A stretch of 13,469 bases of DNA from JAUUZT01 sp964654015. Its GTDB lineage: Bacteria > Chloroflexota > Dehalococcoidia > GIF9 > AB-539-J10. The translations under genes were made by a program, and so were the position numbers. Below the pieces are notes generated by a model. It was not told the origin of the DNA. It did no database searches and was given only the letters and a program-made list of their open reading frames with translations. The stretch lies in contig CAZZHQ010000065.1 of the NCBI GenBank assembly GCA_964654015.1, forward strand, positions 1 to 13,469, written 5' to 3'. Below are positions 1-5,525 of the stretch, in pieces (position 1 is the first letter of the stretch; each line of letters starts with the position of its first letter).

Positions 1-48
1 TAACCTACCGATTACAAGTCGGTTGCGCTACCATTGCGCTACTCGGGC
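1..48 (-). tRNA. tRNA-Thr(TGT), 5' part, cut by the window edge
   Basis: On the minus strand the sequence reads as acceptor strand GCCCGAG, TA at positions 8-9, a D arm with GCGC stems around AATGGTA, an anticodon stem ACCGA/TCGGT and the loop CTTGTAA, which puts TGT at the anticodon. The T arm and 3' acceptor strand lie beyond the left edge. It has the same orientation as the tRNA-Glu at the right edge, so the two may once have been close neighbours in a tRNA cluster now separated by inserted DNA. A sigma70-like promoter lies just upstream on the same strand. Confidence 0.9.
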
Positions 49-91
49 ACCATTTCTATAACCTTGACCATAAATATTAGCTAGGTAGACT

Positions 92-121
92 ATTATAAAA
101 ATAATTGATAAAAAAAGTCAA
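92..121 (-). promoter_or_regulatory. Sigma70-like promoter for tRNA-Thr
   Basis: On the minus strand, TTGACT (121-116) and a perfect TATAAT (97-92) are separated by 18 bases. Transcription would start near 85, giving a leader of about 37 bases before the mature tRNA-Thr 5' end at 48. The spacer is T-rich. Confidence 0.7.
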
Positions 122-142
122 GCCTAGTAGCGCAGATTGGTA

Positions 143-172
143 ATTATAACACAAGCCTATCGGGTTCAACAA
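143..172 (-). promoter_or_regulatory. Possible second upstream promoter for tRNA-Thr
   Basis: A second minus-strand TATAAT (148-143) has TTGTTG 18 bases upstream (172-167). Tandem promoters are common ahead of stable RNA genes, but the -35 match is weak, so this is tentative. Confidence 0.35.
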
Positions 173-209
173 GGGGAAGGTGGGTAATTAGAACCCGGCC
201 TCAATAATC

Positions 210-228
210 TTGGTAGCGCATACCGGAT
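210..228 (+). repeat. Outer copy of the tRNA-Glu-derived att core (copy 1 of 3)
   Basis: TTGGTAGCGCATACCGGAT is identical to 2197-2215 and to 13420-13438, where it forms the 3' end of tRNA-Glu (read on the minus strand). After the shared core the sequence continues CTGCC here, TTGCT at copy 2 and TCGAA at the tRNA, so identity stops at the core boundary, as expected of an attachment site. Unlike copy 2, it is not flanked by the 22-bp arm repeat, so it probably marks a different, older insertion. Confidence 0.8.
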
Positions 229-455
229 CTGCCGAAACTATGCTTCCAAAGCTAAACATCTTTTTTTGTTAGTGTCCATTTTATACGTAAATGTCTATTA
301 TATCACTTAAAGCATCAGGTACGCTCCTACCTTGATGATATGGCAAGGATAGATTGGTTGTAACAAAGTAGTAAATTGTGCCCCTTAGGACATACCTATC
401 TAGTTGGCACAGTAACTCATCTCCTGACTAACTGAAAGTTATTTCCAAAAACATC
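229..455. other. Non-coding stretch between att copy 1 and the membrane-protein promoter
   Basis: No open reading frame with a ribosome binding site, tRNA or strong hairpin is visible here. The stretch is A+T-rich with scattered stop codons. It may be the decayed end of an older inserted element. Confidence 0.5.
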
Positions 456-484
456 TTGACAGGTATCTGTGGCAGTGGTATGTT
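456..484 (+). promoter_or_regulatory. Promoter of the membrane protein / Xre regulator pair
   Basis: TTGACA (456-461) is followed after 17 bases by TATGTT (479-484). The -10 region runs into a tandem 16-bp repeat (482-513), so a protein bound there would block RNA polymerase. The translated gene begins at 533 after a GGAGG ribosome binding site at 521. Confidence 0.5.
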
Positions 485-513
485 ATATATACCTAACGTT
501 ATATATTCTTAAC
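482..513 (+). repeat. Tandem 16-bp repeat, probable operator
   Basis: GTTATATATACCTAAC (482-497) is followed immediately by GTTATATATTCTTAAC (498-513), with two mismatches. The pair sits between the -10 element and the ribosome binding site of an operon whose second gene encodes a small Xre-type DNA-binding protein. Autoregulation at this site is an inference from position. Confidence 0.55.
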
Positions 514-532
514 ATAGGACGGAGGTAGCATA

Positions 533-1153
533 ATGAAGACAAGGTGTACCCTAATAGCTTATGCCGTTATCAGTATGCTGGGGCTGATGATGCTGCTTTC
601 TATGGAGAACGTGTACGTGGTGCTAGCGCTTATAATCGGCTTCCTGCTGCTGGGGCATCGTGAACTCTGGTCGCTCGTCAGATACCGGCGGTTGCCCATC
701 ATTGACGAGAGGGTAAAGAACAGTCTTACCAGCGCAATGCGAGTTACCGGTGTCTTTTTCTTTATCGCCAGTATCGTGCTGATACTGATGATGAGGTTCA
801 ATGTCTTTCAGGATACGCCAACGGCATTAATCATCAGTGGGCAACTGGTGTTCGTAGGCATCGTCTATGTGGTCGGCTATCACTACTATGACCGTGTCCG
901 CCCCAATCTAGGAGAACGAGCGACGCGCTGGCTTAAAATATGCCTGATAACGGCCGGACTGTCCTTAAGCACCATAGCACTGGCTATTGTCCTGCACAAT
1001 CTGATTAGTGCCTGGTTCGGTTTCGAGGATGCTTTCTTCTTCATACTGGGGCTGCTGGTAGCCCCGGCGGTACTAGCCGCCAGCCTGCTGGGAAGTCTGG
1101 CAATTTTTACCAAGGGACTGTGGGCAAGTTTCAGGGGTGTTGAGCAGGCATGA
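533..1153 (+). CDS. Multi-spanning membrane protein, DUF2178-like
   Basis: This 206-residue protein is strongly hydrophobic, with about six predicted membrane segments (roughly residues 7-23, 27-43, 70-90, 97-118, 135-157 and 163-192). A DERVKNSL motif lies at 58-65, between the first and second pair of segments, and GYHYYDR lies after the fourth. A DERVK-type motif, tyrosine-rich cytoplasmic turns and pairing with a 65-residue Xre regulator resemble the DUF2178 membrane proteins of archaea and some bacteria. The family's function is unknown; a membrane sensor that controls its partner regulator is an inference. The ATG is preceded by GGAGG, and the stop overlaps the regulator's start by 4 bases (ATGA), so the two are translationally coupled. 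Confidence 0.75.
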   Translation: MKTRCTLIAYAVISMLGLMMLLSMENVYVVLALIIGFLLLGHRELWSLVRYRRLPIIDERVKNSLTSAMRVTGVFFFIASIVLILMMRFNVFQDTPTALIISGQLVFVGIVYVVGYHYYDRVRPNLGERATRWLKICLITAGLSLSTIALAIVLHNLISAWFGFEDAFFFILGLLVAPAVLAASLLGSLAIFTKGLWASFRGVEQA

Positions 1154-1347
1154 AAAATCGAATGAAGGAATACCGTACTCGCCTCGGTCTGACCCAGGAA
1201 AAGCTGGCGGAAATTGTGGGAGTGCGCCGCGAAACTATTATCTACCTTGAGAAAGGCAAGTACAACCCATCGCTCAAGCTAGCCTATACTATCGCCCGGG
1301 CGCTTGAAGCCAGTATCGAAGATATTTTTACCCTGAATGACGACTAG
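1150..1347 (+). CDS. Small Xre/Cro-family transcriptional regulator
   Basis: This 65-residue protein is essentially a single HTH_3 domain. It starts MKNRMKEYRTRLGLTQEKLA; the turn and recognition helix are around VGVRRETIIYLEKGKYNPS (residues 24-42), followed by helix LKLAYTIARAL and the typical short tail ending in IEDIF. Such single-domain regulators are dimeric repressors or activators. Its start overlaps the membrane-protein stop (ATGA), and the likely target is the tandem 16-bp repeat in the shared promoter at 482-513. Partnership with a DUF2178-like membrane protein suggests a membrane-tethered or membrane-controlled switch, which is inferred from gene order only. Confidence 0.88.
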   Translation: MKNRMKEYRTRLGLTQEKLAEIVGVRRETIIYLEKGKYNPSLKLAYTIARALEASIEDIFTLNDD

Positions 1348-1445
1348 AGGGGTTGGCTGGAGCGTAGTAAGTAAGTGATAACTATCAAACTCAACTAATC
1401 AATATTGATACAGAATGCTTATCCGATAAGATAATGGAGGGGGAA

Positions 1446-1985
1446 ATGAAAAAATCAAAACTCATATTTCTTGTCATATTCCTTGTCTTGGCAATGCTGC
1501 TTTTTGGGGGTTGTGAAAAATATATCGAATCGGGAGAAATCAATGGTTTGATAAAGAAAAACGACCTGTCTATAAATATGAAAGTCGGGGATGATTCCAA
1601 CGGTTTTACCATAGAGAAGATCTATGAAAGCGATGATGATTACTGCTTGAAAATCGATGTTACGGATACCTATTCGCTTAGAGGTGAAGCCGCGATAAAA
1701 CCCGGGGATAAATACAAACTATCTTTTACGTTGAAAAATATCGATGCTGACCCGGTCATAAACTATTCATTCTGGAAAAAGCCTGTAACATCATTAAGGT
1801 ACTATACGTTCAAAGGTGAAAACGGCAATCCCCCGTCTTCAGAAACTCAGGAATCCTATGATGAGTGGATGACCTTTGAGGAAACCTTTGAAACGCGTGA
1901 AGGCGAAGATTCCTTTTTGCTAACGCTACGCAGCGGTGAGGGCACCTTCTATATCAAGGAAATAAATATTGAGCGTGTGAAATAA
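1446..1985 (+). CDS. Putative lipoprotein with a beta-sandwich, carbohydrate-binding-like domain
   Basis: I chose ATG 1446, 179 residues, because GGAGGGGGA (1436-1444) fits it as ribosome binding site; an upstream in-frame ATG at 1434 overlaps that site. The N-terminus MKKSK plus a hydrophobic run ending LLFGGC is a lipoprotein signal peptide with the lipidated cysteine near residue 22, so the mature protein should be anchored at the outer face of the cytoplasmic membrane. The rest is rich in alternating beta-strand patterns and ends in segments (WMTFEETFET, SFLLTLRSGEGTFYIKEINIE) reminiscent of CBM4/9-type jelly rolls. No catalytic motif is visible. Its codons look more A+T-rich than those of the element genes to the right. 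A perfect palindrome follows directly. Function unknown. Confidence 0.72.
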   Translation: MKKSKLIFLVIFLVLAMLLFGGCEKYIESGEINGLIKKNDLSINMKVGDDSNGFTIEKIYESDDDYCLKIDVTDTYSLRGEAAIKPGDKYKLSFTLKNIDADPVINYSFWKKPVTSLRYYTFKGENGNPPSSETQESYDEWMTFEETFETREGEDSFLLTLRSGEGTFYIKEINIERVK

Positions 1986-1997
1986 TAGGACGGATAT

Positions 1998-2031
1998 CAT
2001 AAAGGCAAGGGATATATCCCTTGCCTTTATG
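1998..2031. repeat. Perfect 34-bp palindrome, terminator-like hairpin
   Basis: The arms CATAAAGGCAAGGGAT (1998-2013) and ATCCCTTGCCTTTATG (2016-2031) are exact reverse complements around a central AT. It begins 12 bases after the lipoprotein stop, so it may act as its transcription terminator, but no T-tract follows the stem. The argH fragment starts at its right edge, so the palindrome may also mark a recombination join. Confidence 0.7.
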
Positions 2032-2184
2032 GCTCTGCTGGTGACTATGGAAGCTCTGCCCTTGTCCTATAATAGAGATATCCAGGAGGATAAAGAGGGT
2101 TTATTTGATACCTTAGATACACTGTTATCCACCTTAGCCGTATTTACTGGTATGGTTAAGACCCTGCGGGTTAAAGCTGAGAAT
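2029..2184 (+). pseudogene. argH: Fragment of argininosuccinate lyase (argH), internal part only
   Basis: The frame starting at 2029 encodes about 52 residues that match the ArgH signature region: LVTMEALPLSYNRD, then IQEDKEGLFDTLDT, then LAVFTGMVKTLRV. In intact ArgH (about 460 residues) this block lies in the second half, just after the GSSxMPxKxNP signature loop. Here the upstream codons (…DISLAF) do not match ArgH, and the downstream codons run into the att core at 2196, so catalytic residues and most of the enzyme are missing and no product is expected. The fragment abuts a perfect palindrome on its left and attL on its right. It is either a relic of a host argH cut by past rearrangement or a piece imported by an earlier element. 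The identification rests on recognising the conserved motif. Confidence 0.8.
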
Positions 2185-2195
2185 ACTCAATTCCA

Positions 2196-2216
2196 ATTGG
2201 TAGCGCATACCGGATT
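2196..2216 (+). repeat. attL: left attachment site (att core copy 2 of 3)
   Basis: These 21 bases are identical to 13419-13439, the tRNA-Glu 3' end. The sequence diverges on both sides. Element-specific arm repeats begin 27 bases further in, which makes this copy, rather than the one at 210, the partner of attR. Confidence 0.87.
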
Positions 2217-2243
2217 TGCTATCAGGTGTCCTAGAGGGTCATT

Positions 2244-2255
2244 TTAGCTTCAAAA
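2244..2255 (+). repeat. 12-bp inner end repeat, left copy (candidate integrase arm or Xis site)
   Basis: TTAGCTTCAAAA is identical to 13390-13401. It lies 27 bases inside attL, and its partner lies 17 bases inside attR, both in the same orientation. Position next to each core suggests binding by integrase or excisionase. Confidence 0.6.
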
Positions 2256-2332
2256 CAGTGTTATTGCGTTAGTTGCCCAAAACCCGTTTTGTGCCTAGAA
2301 TACCAACTGGTGGCATTGTGTTTCGTTTGGTC

Positions 2333-2354
2333 TATTAGCAAATTATTAGCAAAA
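2333..2354 (+). repeat. 22-bp arm-type repeat, left copy (two 11-bp units)
   Basis: TATTAGCAAAT followed by TATTAGCAAAA: two near-identical 11-bp units, one helical turn apart, repeated exactly at 13338-13359. Tandem short sites on both arms of attP are typical of sites bound by the N-terminal domain of tyrosine integrases. The surrounding 2217-2478 holds no gene; a small inverted repeat (CAAAAC/GTTTTG) lies at 2278-2291. Confidence 0.75.
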
Positions 2355-2422
2355 TCCCAGCTTTGAATTGAGCGTTAGGCGGTGACGGGAAAGGGAATTT
2401 GTTGACCCATTAAATGGCGGTG

Positions 2423-2452
2423 TTGACGGCGATAATTACTAAGGCTTATGCT
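2423..2452 (+). promoter_or_regulatory. Possible promoter of the methyltransferase-nuclease gene
   Basis: TTGACG (2423-2428) and TATGCT (2447-2452) are 18 bases apart, and the gene begins at 2479 behind GAGGTGA (2468-2474). The -10 match is only 4 of 6, so this is tentative. Confidence 0.3.
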
Positions 2453-2478
2453 GTGGGTATCACAATTGAGGTGATAGC

Positions 2479-3972
2479 ATGACAGAACAAGGCTGGAAAA
2501 ACAAACTGTACTTCGGGGATAACCTGGACATACTGCGTGAACACGTAGCTTCGGAGAGTGTTGACCTTATTTACCTTGACCCGCCCTTCAACTCCAAAGC
2601 CACCTATAATGTCCTGTTTCAAGAGAAGTCCGGCGAAGGGTCTGCTGCCCAAATTACTGCTTTTGAAGATACCTGGCACTGGGGCATGGAATCAGAGTAT
2701 GCCTATCAGGAAGTGGTGAAGGAAAGCTCCAAGAAGCTGGCTGACCTCTTACAGGCGATGCGGACGTTTCTAGGTCAGAATGACATGATGGCTTACCTGG
2801 TAATGATAGCACAGCGGATGGTTGAGCTGCACCGGGTGCTGAAGCCTACCGGCAGCATCTACCTACATTGTGACCAAACAGCCAGTCACTACCTAAAATT
2901 AGTTATGGACTCCGTTTTCGGAGTAGACAATTTCCGAAACGAAATAATCTGGAGCTACAAGAGGTATACAGCTAAAAGCAACCGATTCCAGAAATTACAT
3001 GACGTAATTCTGTTTTATGGCCGAAGCAGTCACAGCGCCTTTAATGAATTGAGAGACGAATATGGACAAAAATCTGGAAAAGCTGACTCCCATTATAAGC
3101 AAGACGACAATGGCCAATGGTATCGCTGGCAGAAACGCAGGGGCCAAGAACCTTACAAAGTTTATCTATCTGAAGGGCGAAGGTTAGGTGATGTGTGGGA
3201 ATTACCCCATATTAACGCTTCTGCCAAAGAGCGCTTAGGTTACCCCACTCAAAAACCCGAAGCTCTATTGGAACGTATTATCCGTGCCAGCTCTCAGGAA
3301 GGTAATATTGTGCTAGACCCATTTTGTGGTTGTGGCACTACAATCGCCGTAGCAGAGCGCCTTAAACGCCGCTGGATTGGCATAGACATTACCCACCTTG
3401 CCATTAGCCTTATGCGCCACCGCCTTCATGACACCTTCGGCCCCGACCTCTCACCTTACGAGGTCATCGGTGACCCCAAAGACCTAGCCAGCGCTCAGGC
3501 CCTCGCAGAGCAAAACCGCTATCAGTTTGAGTGGTGGGCTTTAGGCTTGGTAGACGCCCGCCCCGCTCAGGACAAGCGCAAGGGCGCTGACCGGGGTGTG
3601 GACGGCTATATCAACTTCTTTGATGATAACAGTGGCAAGGCTAAGTCCATTATTGTGCAGGTAAAGAGCGGAGGTGTCAACCGTAGTTATATTGCCACAC
3701 TGAAAGGTGACAGGGAGCGAGAGAAGGCTCCCATCGGCATACTAATCACTCTGGAGGAGCCAACAAAGCCCATGCTAGAGGAAGCAACCACCGCAGGCTA
3801 CTACGAGCCGGAGCACTTCCCAGGTTACCAGTATCCTCGGATACAGATACTTACCATTAGGGAACTGTTAGACGGCAAAGAAGCCCAATACCCACGCATG
3901 GCACCGCCCGCCACTTTCAAGCGGGCGCAGCGACACCGAAAAAGCATAGAAGACCAGCAACGCCTAGTATAG
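2479..3972 (+). CDS. DNA methyltransferase (beta-class) fused to an Mrr-like nuclease domain
   Basis: This 497-residue protein appears to join modification and cleavage modules. The N-terminal part is an amino-methyltransferase: motif IV DPPF at 34-37, a long middle section (about 60-250) that should hold the target-recognition region, a motif X-like block GYPTQKPEALLERI (254-267) and motif I DPFCGCGTT (280-288). The order IV-TRD-X-I is that of beta-class enzymes, likely N6-adenine or N4-cytosine. After about residue 345 comes a PD-(D/E)XK-like domain with D375 in DRGVDG and Q394-x-K396 in IVQVKSGG, as in Mrr_cat nucleases. It may be a single-chain restriction-modification enzyme or a modification-dependent nuclease. 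It sits next to attL, where islands often carry cargo. ATG 2479 follows GAGGTGA. Target sequence unknown. Confidence 0.85.
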   Translation: MTEQGWKNKLYFGDNLDILREHVASESVDLIYLDPPFNSKATYNVLFQEKSGEGSAAQITAFEDTWHWGMESEYAYQEVVKESSKKLADLLQAMRTFLGQNDMMAYLVMIAQRMVELHRVLKPTGSIYLHCDQTASHYLKLVMDSVFGVDNFRNEIIWSYKRYTAKSNRFQKLHDVILFYGRSSHSAFNELRDEYGQKSGKADSHYKQDDNGQWYRWQKRRGQEPYKVYLSEGRRLGDVWELPHINASAKERLGYPTQKPEALLERIIRASSQEGNIVLDPFCGCGTTIAVAERLKRRWIGIDITHLAISLMRHRLHDTFGPDLSPYEVIGDPKDLASAQALAEQNRYQFEWWALGLVDARPAQDKRKGADRGVDGYINFFDDNSGKAKSIIVQVKSGGVNRSYIATLKGDREREKAPIGILITLEEPTKPMLEEATTAGYYEPEHFPGYQYPRIQILTIRELLDGKEAQYPRMAPPATFKRAQRHRKSIEDQQRLV

Positions 3973-3983
3973 GGGGTAAACCT

Positions 3984-4127
3984 ATGGGATTGCGAAGTGC
4001 GTTATACACAATAGCCCGCCTTATGGGTGACGTTAACGCTGTTAAAAAGGGCAAAGTAGGAAAACGGGTAGCAAGGCGAGCAGCCGGTAAAGCTACGGGC
4101 AGGACACTGGGCAAGCTCTTTAAGTAA
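3984..4127 (+). CDS. Small basic protein, 47 residues, unknown function
   Basis: The ORF reads MGLRSALYTIARLMGDVNAV… and ends …GRTLGKLFK. It is very basic (lysine and arginine throughout residues 21-47) and has an AGGGGG ribosome binding site 7 bases before the ATG. From memory, short basic proteins of the pattern 'ARxxGDxNAVKKGKVGKR…GRxxGKLF' recur in Firmicutes and other bacterial genomes without an assigned role; nucleic-acid or membrane association is only a guess from charge. It starts 11 bases after the methyltransferase-nuclease stop, so it is probably cotranscribed, and its last 8 bases overlap the end of the convergent gene at 4120. Confidence 0.7.
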   Translation: MGLRSALYTIARLMGDVNAVKKGKVGKRVARRAAGKATGRTLGKLFK

Positions 4128-5049
4128 CTGGTGCTATCCTGTCAGGCTTTTTTTGTTGTTTATGCCTCTTGTAGTAGGCTTTTTGACGGCAAGTATTACT
4201 GCAATAGAAACTAGAACGAGTTAACGCTACTTCTTTCCACTCTTTACATACATCGCATTGGCGTATCCTTACGTTGCCCGTAATCTCCATTAGAAACATG
4301 ACCCATAAAGCGGCCAGGAGTGAGTCCGGGAAAAGATATATTCTGTCCTTAAGGAAAGGCAATATCTTAGGGGAAACGTGCCCTTCAAGATGCTCGTTTA
4401 CCTTATGATAGACATAGTATTTAGCAGGCTCTACCGGCATACCCATCTGCCATCGTTTTAAGAGTTCGGGGTTGATTTGTGGTGAGGCCAGCACTTCAGT
4501 CACTAAACCAGGTGCGTACCCTTTGCCTTTATGCTGAGTTGCTACCCACCGCTTTCGACTCTCATCATACTTTGATAGCAGCCGAAGTAAAGTGGTGTTC
4601 GGCCTCGGCCAGATGATGATTTGCCCAAGTTTACCTGCTTCCCTGTTCTGCACCATATCCCAGATTGCTAGGAGAGTCCCCATAGTACGGCTTTCGTATC
4701 GCCATCGCTCTAGTGATTCACCCACGACAACCCCCCCACCACCATGAGGCATTAAGAATACGGTTTTGCCCAGTAAGCCGTAACGATTGGCAAATTCAAT
4801 AATCGACTTATCATCATACAGACCAGCAAACTTCCGGTGTAGTCCCGCCTTAAGTAATGGGAAATATCTCGTAGCATACGAACCCGCTCCAGGCAACTTG
4901 AACCAGGGTGGGGTACTGTCCATTCCACTTTCGTCTACTGTCTTATGTGTATCCCCCGTCAACAACTTATAACCACTATCCACCACGTCCCAGTAAAAGG
5001 CGTAGGAGCCAGAAGTCGCTTGCGTGAATTTTAGTGTTTTCTTACTCAT
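4120..5049 (-). CDS. Protein with C-terminal zinc finger, in the repressor position, unknown function
   Basis: The protein has about 309 residues from ATG 5049, or 313 from an in-frame GTG at 5061; neither start has a strong ribosome binding site. The C-terminus carries CDVCKEWKEV…FYCSNTCRQKAYYKRHK, a four-cysteine knuckle with a basic tail that resembles CGNR-type zinc fingers of likely DNA- or RNA-binding proteins. The larger N-terminal part contains FANRYGLLG and an 'MGTLLAIWDMVQ' helix, seen as I recall in uncharacterised ABATE/CGNR-like bacterial proteins; no enzyme motif is visible. It is transcribed away from the replication-packaging operon from an overlapping, opposed promoter, the place a phage CI-type repressor would occupy. 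A regulatory role is inferred from that position only. Confidence 0.7.
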   Translation of the reverse strand: MSKKTLKFTQATSGSYAFYWDVVDSGYKLLTGDTHKTVDESGMDSTPPWFKLPGAGSYATRYFPLLKAGLHRKFAGLYDDKSIIEFANRYGLLGKTVFLMPHGGGGVVVGESLERWRYESRTMGTLLAIWDMVQNREAGKLGQIIIWPRPNTTLLRLLSKYDESRKRWVATQHKGKGYAPGLVTEVLASPQINPELLKRWQMGMPVEPAKYYVYHKVNEHLEGHVSPKILPFLKDRIYLFPDSLLAALWVMFLMEITGNVRIRQCDVCKEWKEVALTRSSFYCSNTCRQKAYYKRHKQQKKPDRIAPVT

Positions 5050-5071
5050 ATTCTTACGCACAGCCTATTAT

Positions 5072-5101
5072 TTTCCGTTATACCCTATGCTACCATATTA
5101 T
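5072..5101 (+). promoter_or_regulatory. Rightward promoter of the replication-packaging operon
   Basis: TATTAT (5096-5101) is a good -10. The best -35 is TTTCCG (5072-5077, spacing 18), which is weak and suggests that an activator helps or that the promoter is kept low. The first gene starts at 5137 after TAGGAGG. Confidence 0.45.
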
Positions 5102-5124
5102 CAGATGAGAGTCAATAGCGTAGG
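5084..5124. repeat. Interrupted inverted repeat spanning both opposed promoters, candidate operator
   Basis: CCTATGCTA (5084-5092) is an 8-of-9 inverted match to TAGCGTAGG (5116-5124), with partial continuation outward (TTATA/TATAA). The left half covers the leftward -10 element and the right half touches the rightward ribosome binding site. A repressor or an Xis-like protein could bind both halves. Confidence 0.45.
5087..5115 (-). promoter_or_regulatory. Leftward promoter of the zinc-finger gene
   Basis: On the minus strand TTGACT (5115-5110) is followed after 17 bases by TAGCAT (5092-5087). Transcription would start near 5080. The promoter overlaps the rightward promoter whose -10 is at 5096-5101, so the two should compete. 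Confidence 0.55.
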
Positions 5125-5136
5125 AGGTTATAAGTA

Positions 5137-5334
5137 ATGGCAATTAAAGAAACTACCGAAAGTCTAGTATACGATGTGCCGACTGCTGGCAAGCTGTTAA
5201 ACCTGAGCCGGGCAACGGCATACAGCTTGTGCGCCCAGGGGATTATACCCACAATTCGCTTCGGGAAAAGGCTTGTTGTCCCCCGTAAAGCATTGGAAGA
5301 ATTGCTAGCCTCAGCGTCCAAAGCGAAGGAGTAA
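5137..5334 (+). CDS. Excisionase/AlpA-type helix-turn-helix protein
   Basis: This 65-residue MerR/Xis-like winged-helix protein (HTH_17 type) contains YDVPTAGKLLNLSRATAYSL, then IIPTIRFGKRLVVPRKALEELL. The pattern 'helix-turn-helix, then a basic strand ending R-K-x-L-E-x-L' is characteristic of excisionases and of small phage regulators that bend DNA or activate transcription. It is the first gene of the rightward operon, with TAGGAGG 8 bases before the ATG, so it would appear as soon as the operon is induced. It may promote excision at the att arms or control the 5084-5124 operator. A second protein of the same type is encoded at 10039-10209, so which one is the true Xis is open. Confidence 0.82.
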   Translation: MAIKETTESLVYDVPTAGKLLNLSRATAYSLCAQGIIPTIRFGKRLVVPRKALEELLASASKAKE

Positions 5335-5339
5335 CTAAG

Positions 5340-5525
5340 ATGAGACGAGAAGTGCAAGAAATGACCGATAAAAAACTGACCTGCAAGATTTGCGGTGATA
5401 CCTTCGTTTTCACGGCTGGAGAACAAACGTTTTATCGTGACCGGGGCCTGGTTGAACCACGAAGGTGTGTTAATTGCCGAAGGCATAAGAGAGGTGTAGA
5501 GAATGAGCACAACGAAAATCCGTAG
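5340..5525 (+). CDS. Zinc-ribbon protein, zf-trcl type
   Basis: This 61-residue protein is dominated by CKICGDTFVFTAGEQTFY…RRCVNCRRHKR, two CxxC pairs about 27 residues apart, which matches the 'probable zinc-ribbon domain' family (PF13451). Its biochemical role is unknown. ATG 5340 is preferred because AAGGAG lies 8 bases upstream; ATG 5361 is an alternative with a poorer site. The end overlaps the primase start by 23 bases, so translation of the two is coupled. Such proteins are frequent in phage and island operons. Confidence 0.75.
   Translation: MRREVQEMTDKKLTCKICGDTFVFTAGEQTFYRDRGLVEPRRCVNCRRHKRGVENEHNENP

Noticed and set aside
14..37. The tRNA-Thr D arm contains TGGTAGCGCA, as does the att core
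   Set aside because: It is in the opposite orientation and only 10 bases long, within the common tRNA D-arm consensus; not a fourth att copy.
126..180. tRNA-like look of the sequence around TAGCGCAGATTGGTA … GGGTTCAAC on the plus strand
   Set aside because: D and T stems do not pair and there is no anticodon arm; the region is better explained as upstream promoter DNA for tRNA-Thr on the minus strand.
239..251. TATGCTTCCAAAG near att copy 1 resembles the TTAGCTTCAAAA end repeat
   Set aside because: It needs mismatches and a gap, and the 22-bp arm repeat is absent, so it cannot be called a true arm site.
4136..4156. Possible terminator: CCTG/CAGG stem followed by a run of seven T
   Set aside because: The stem is only four pairs with a single-base loop, and the T run is the coding sequence for lysines of the minus-strand gene.
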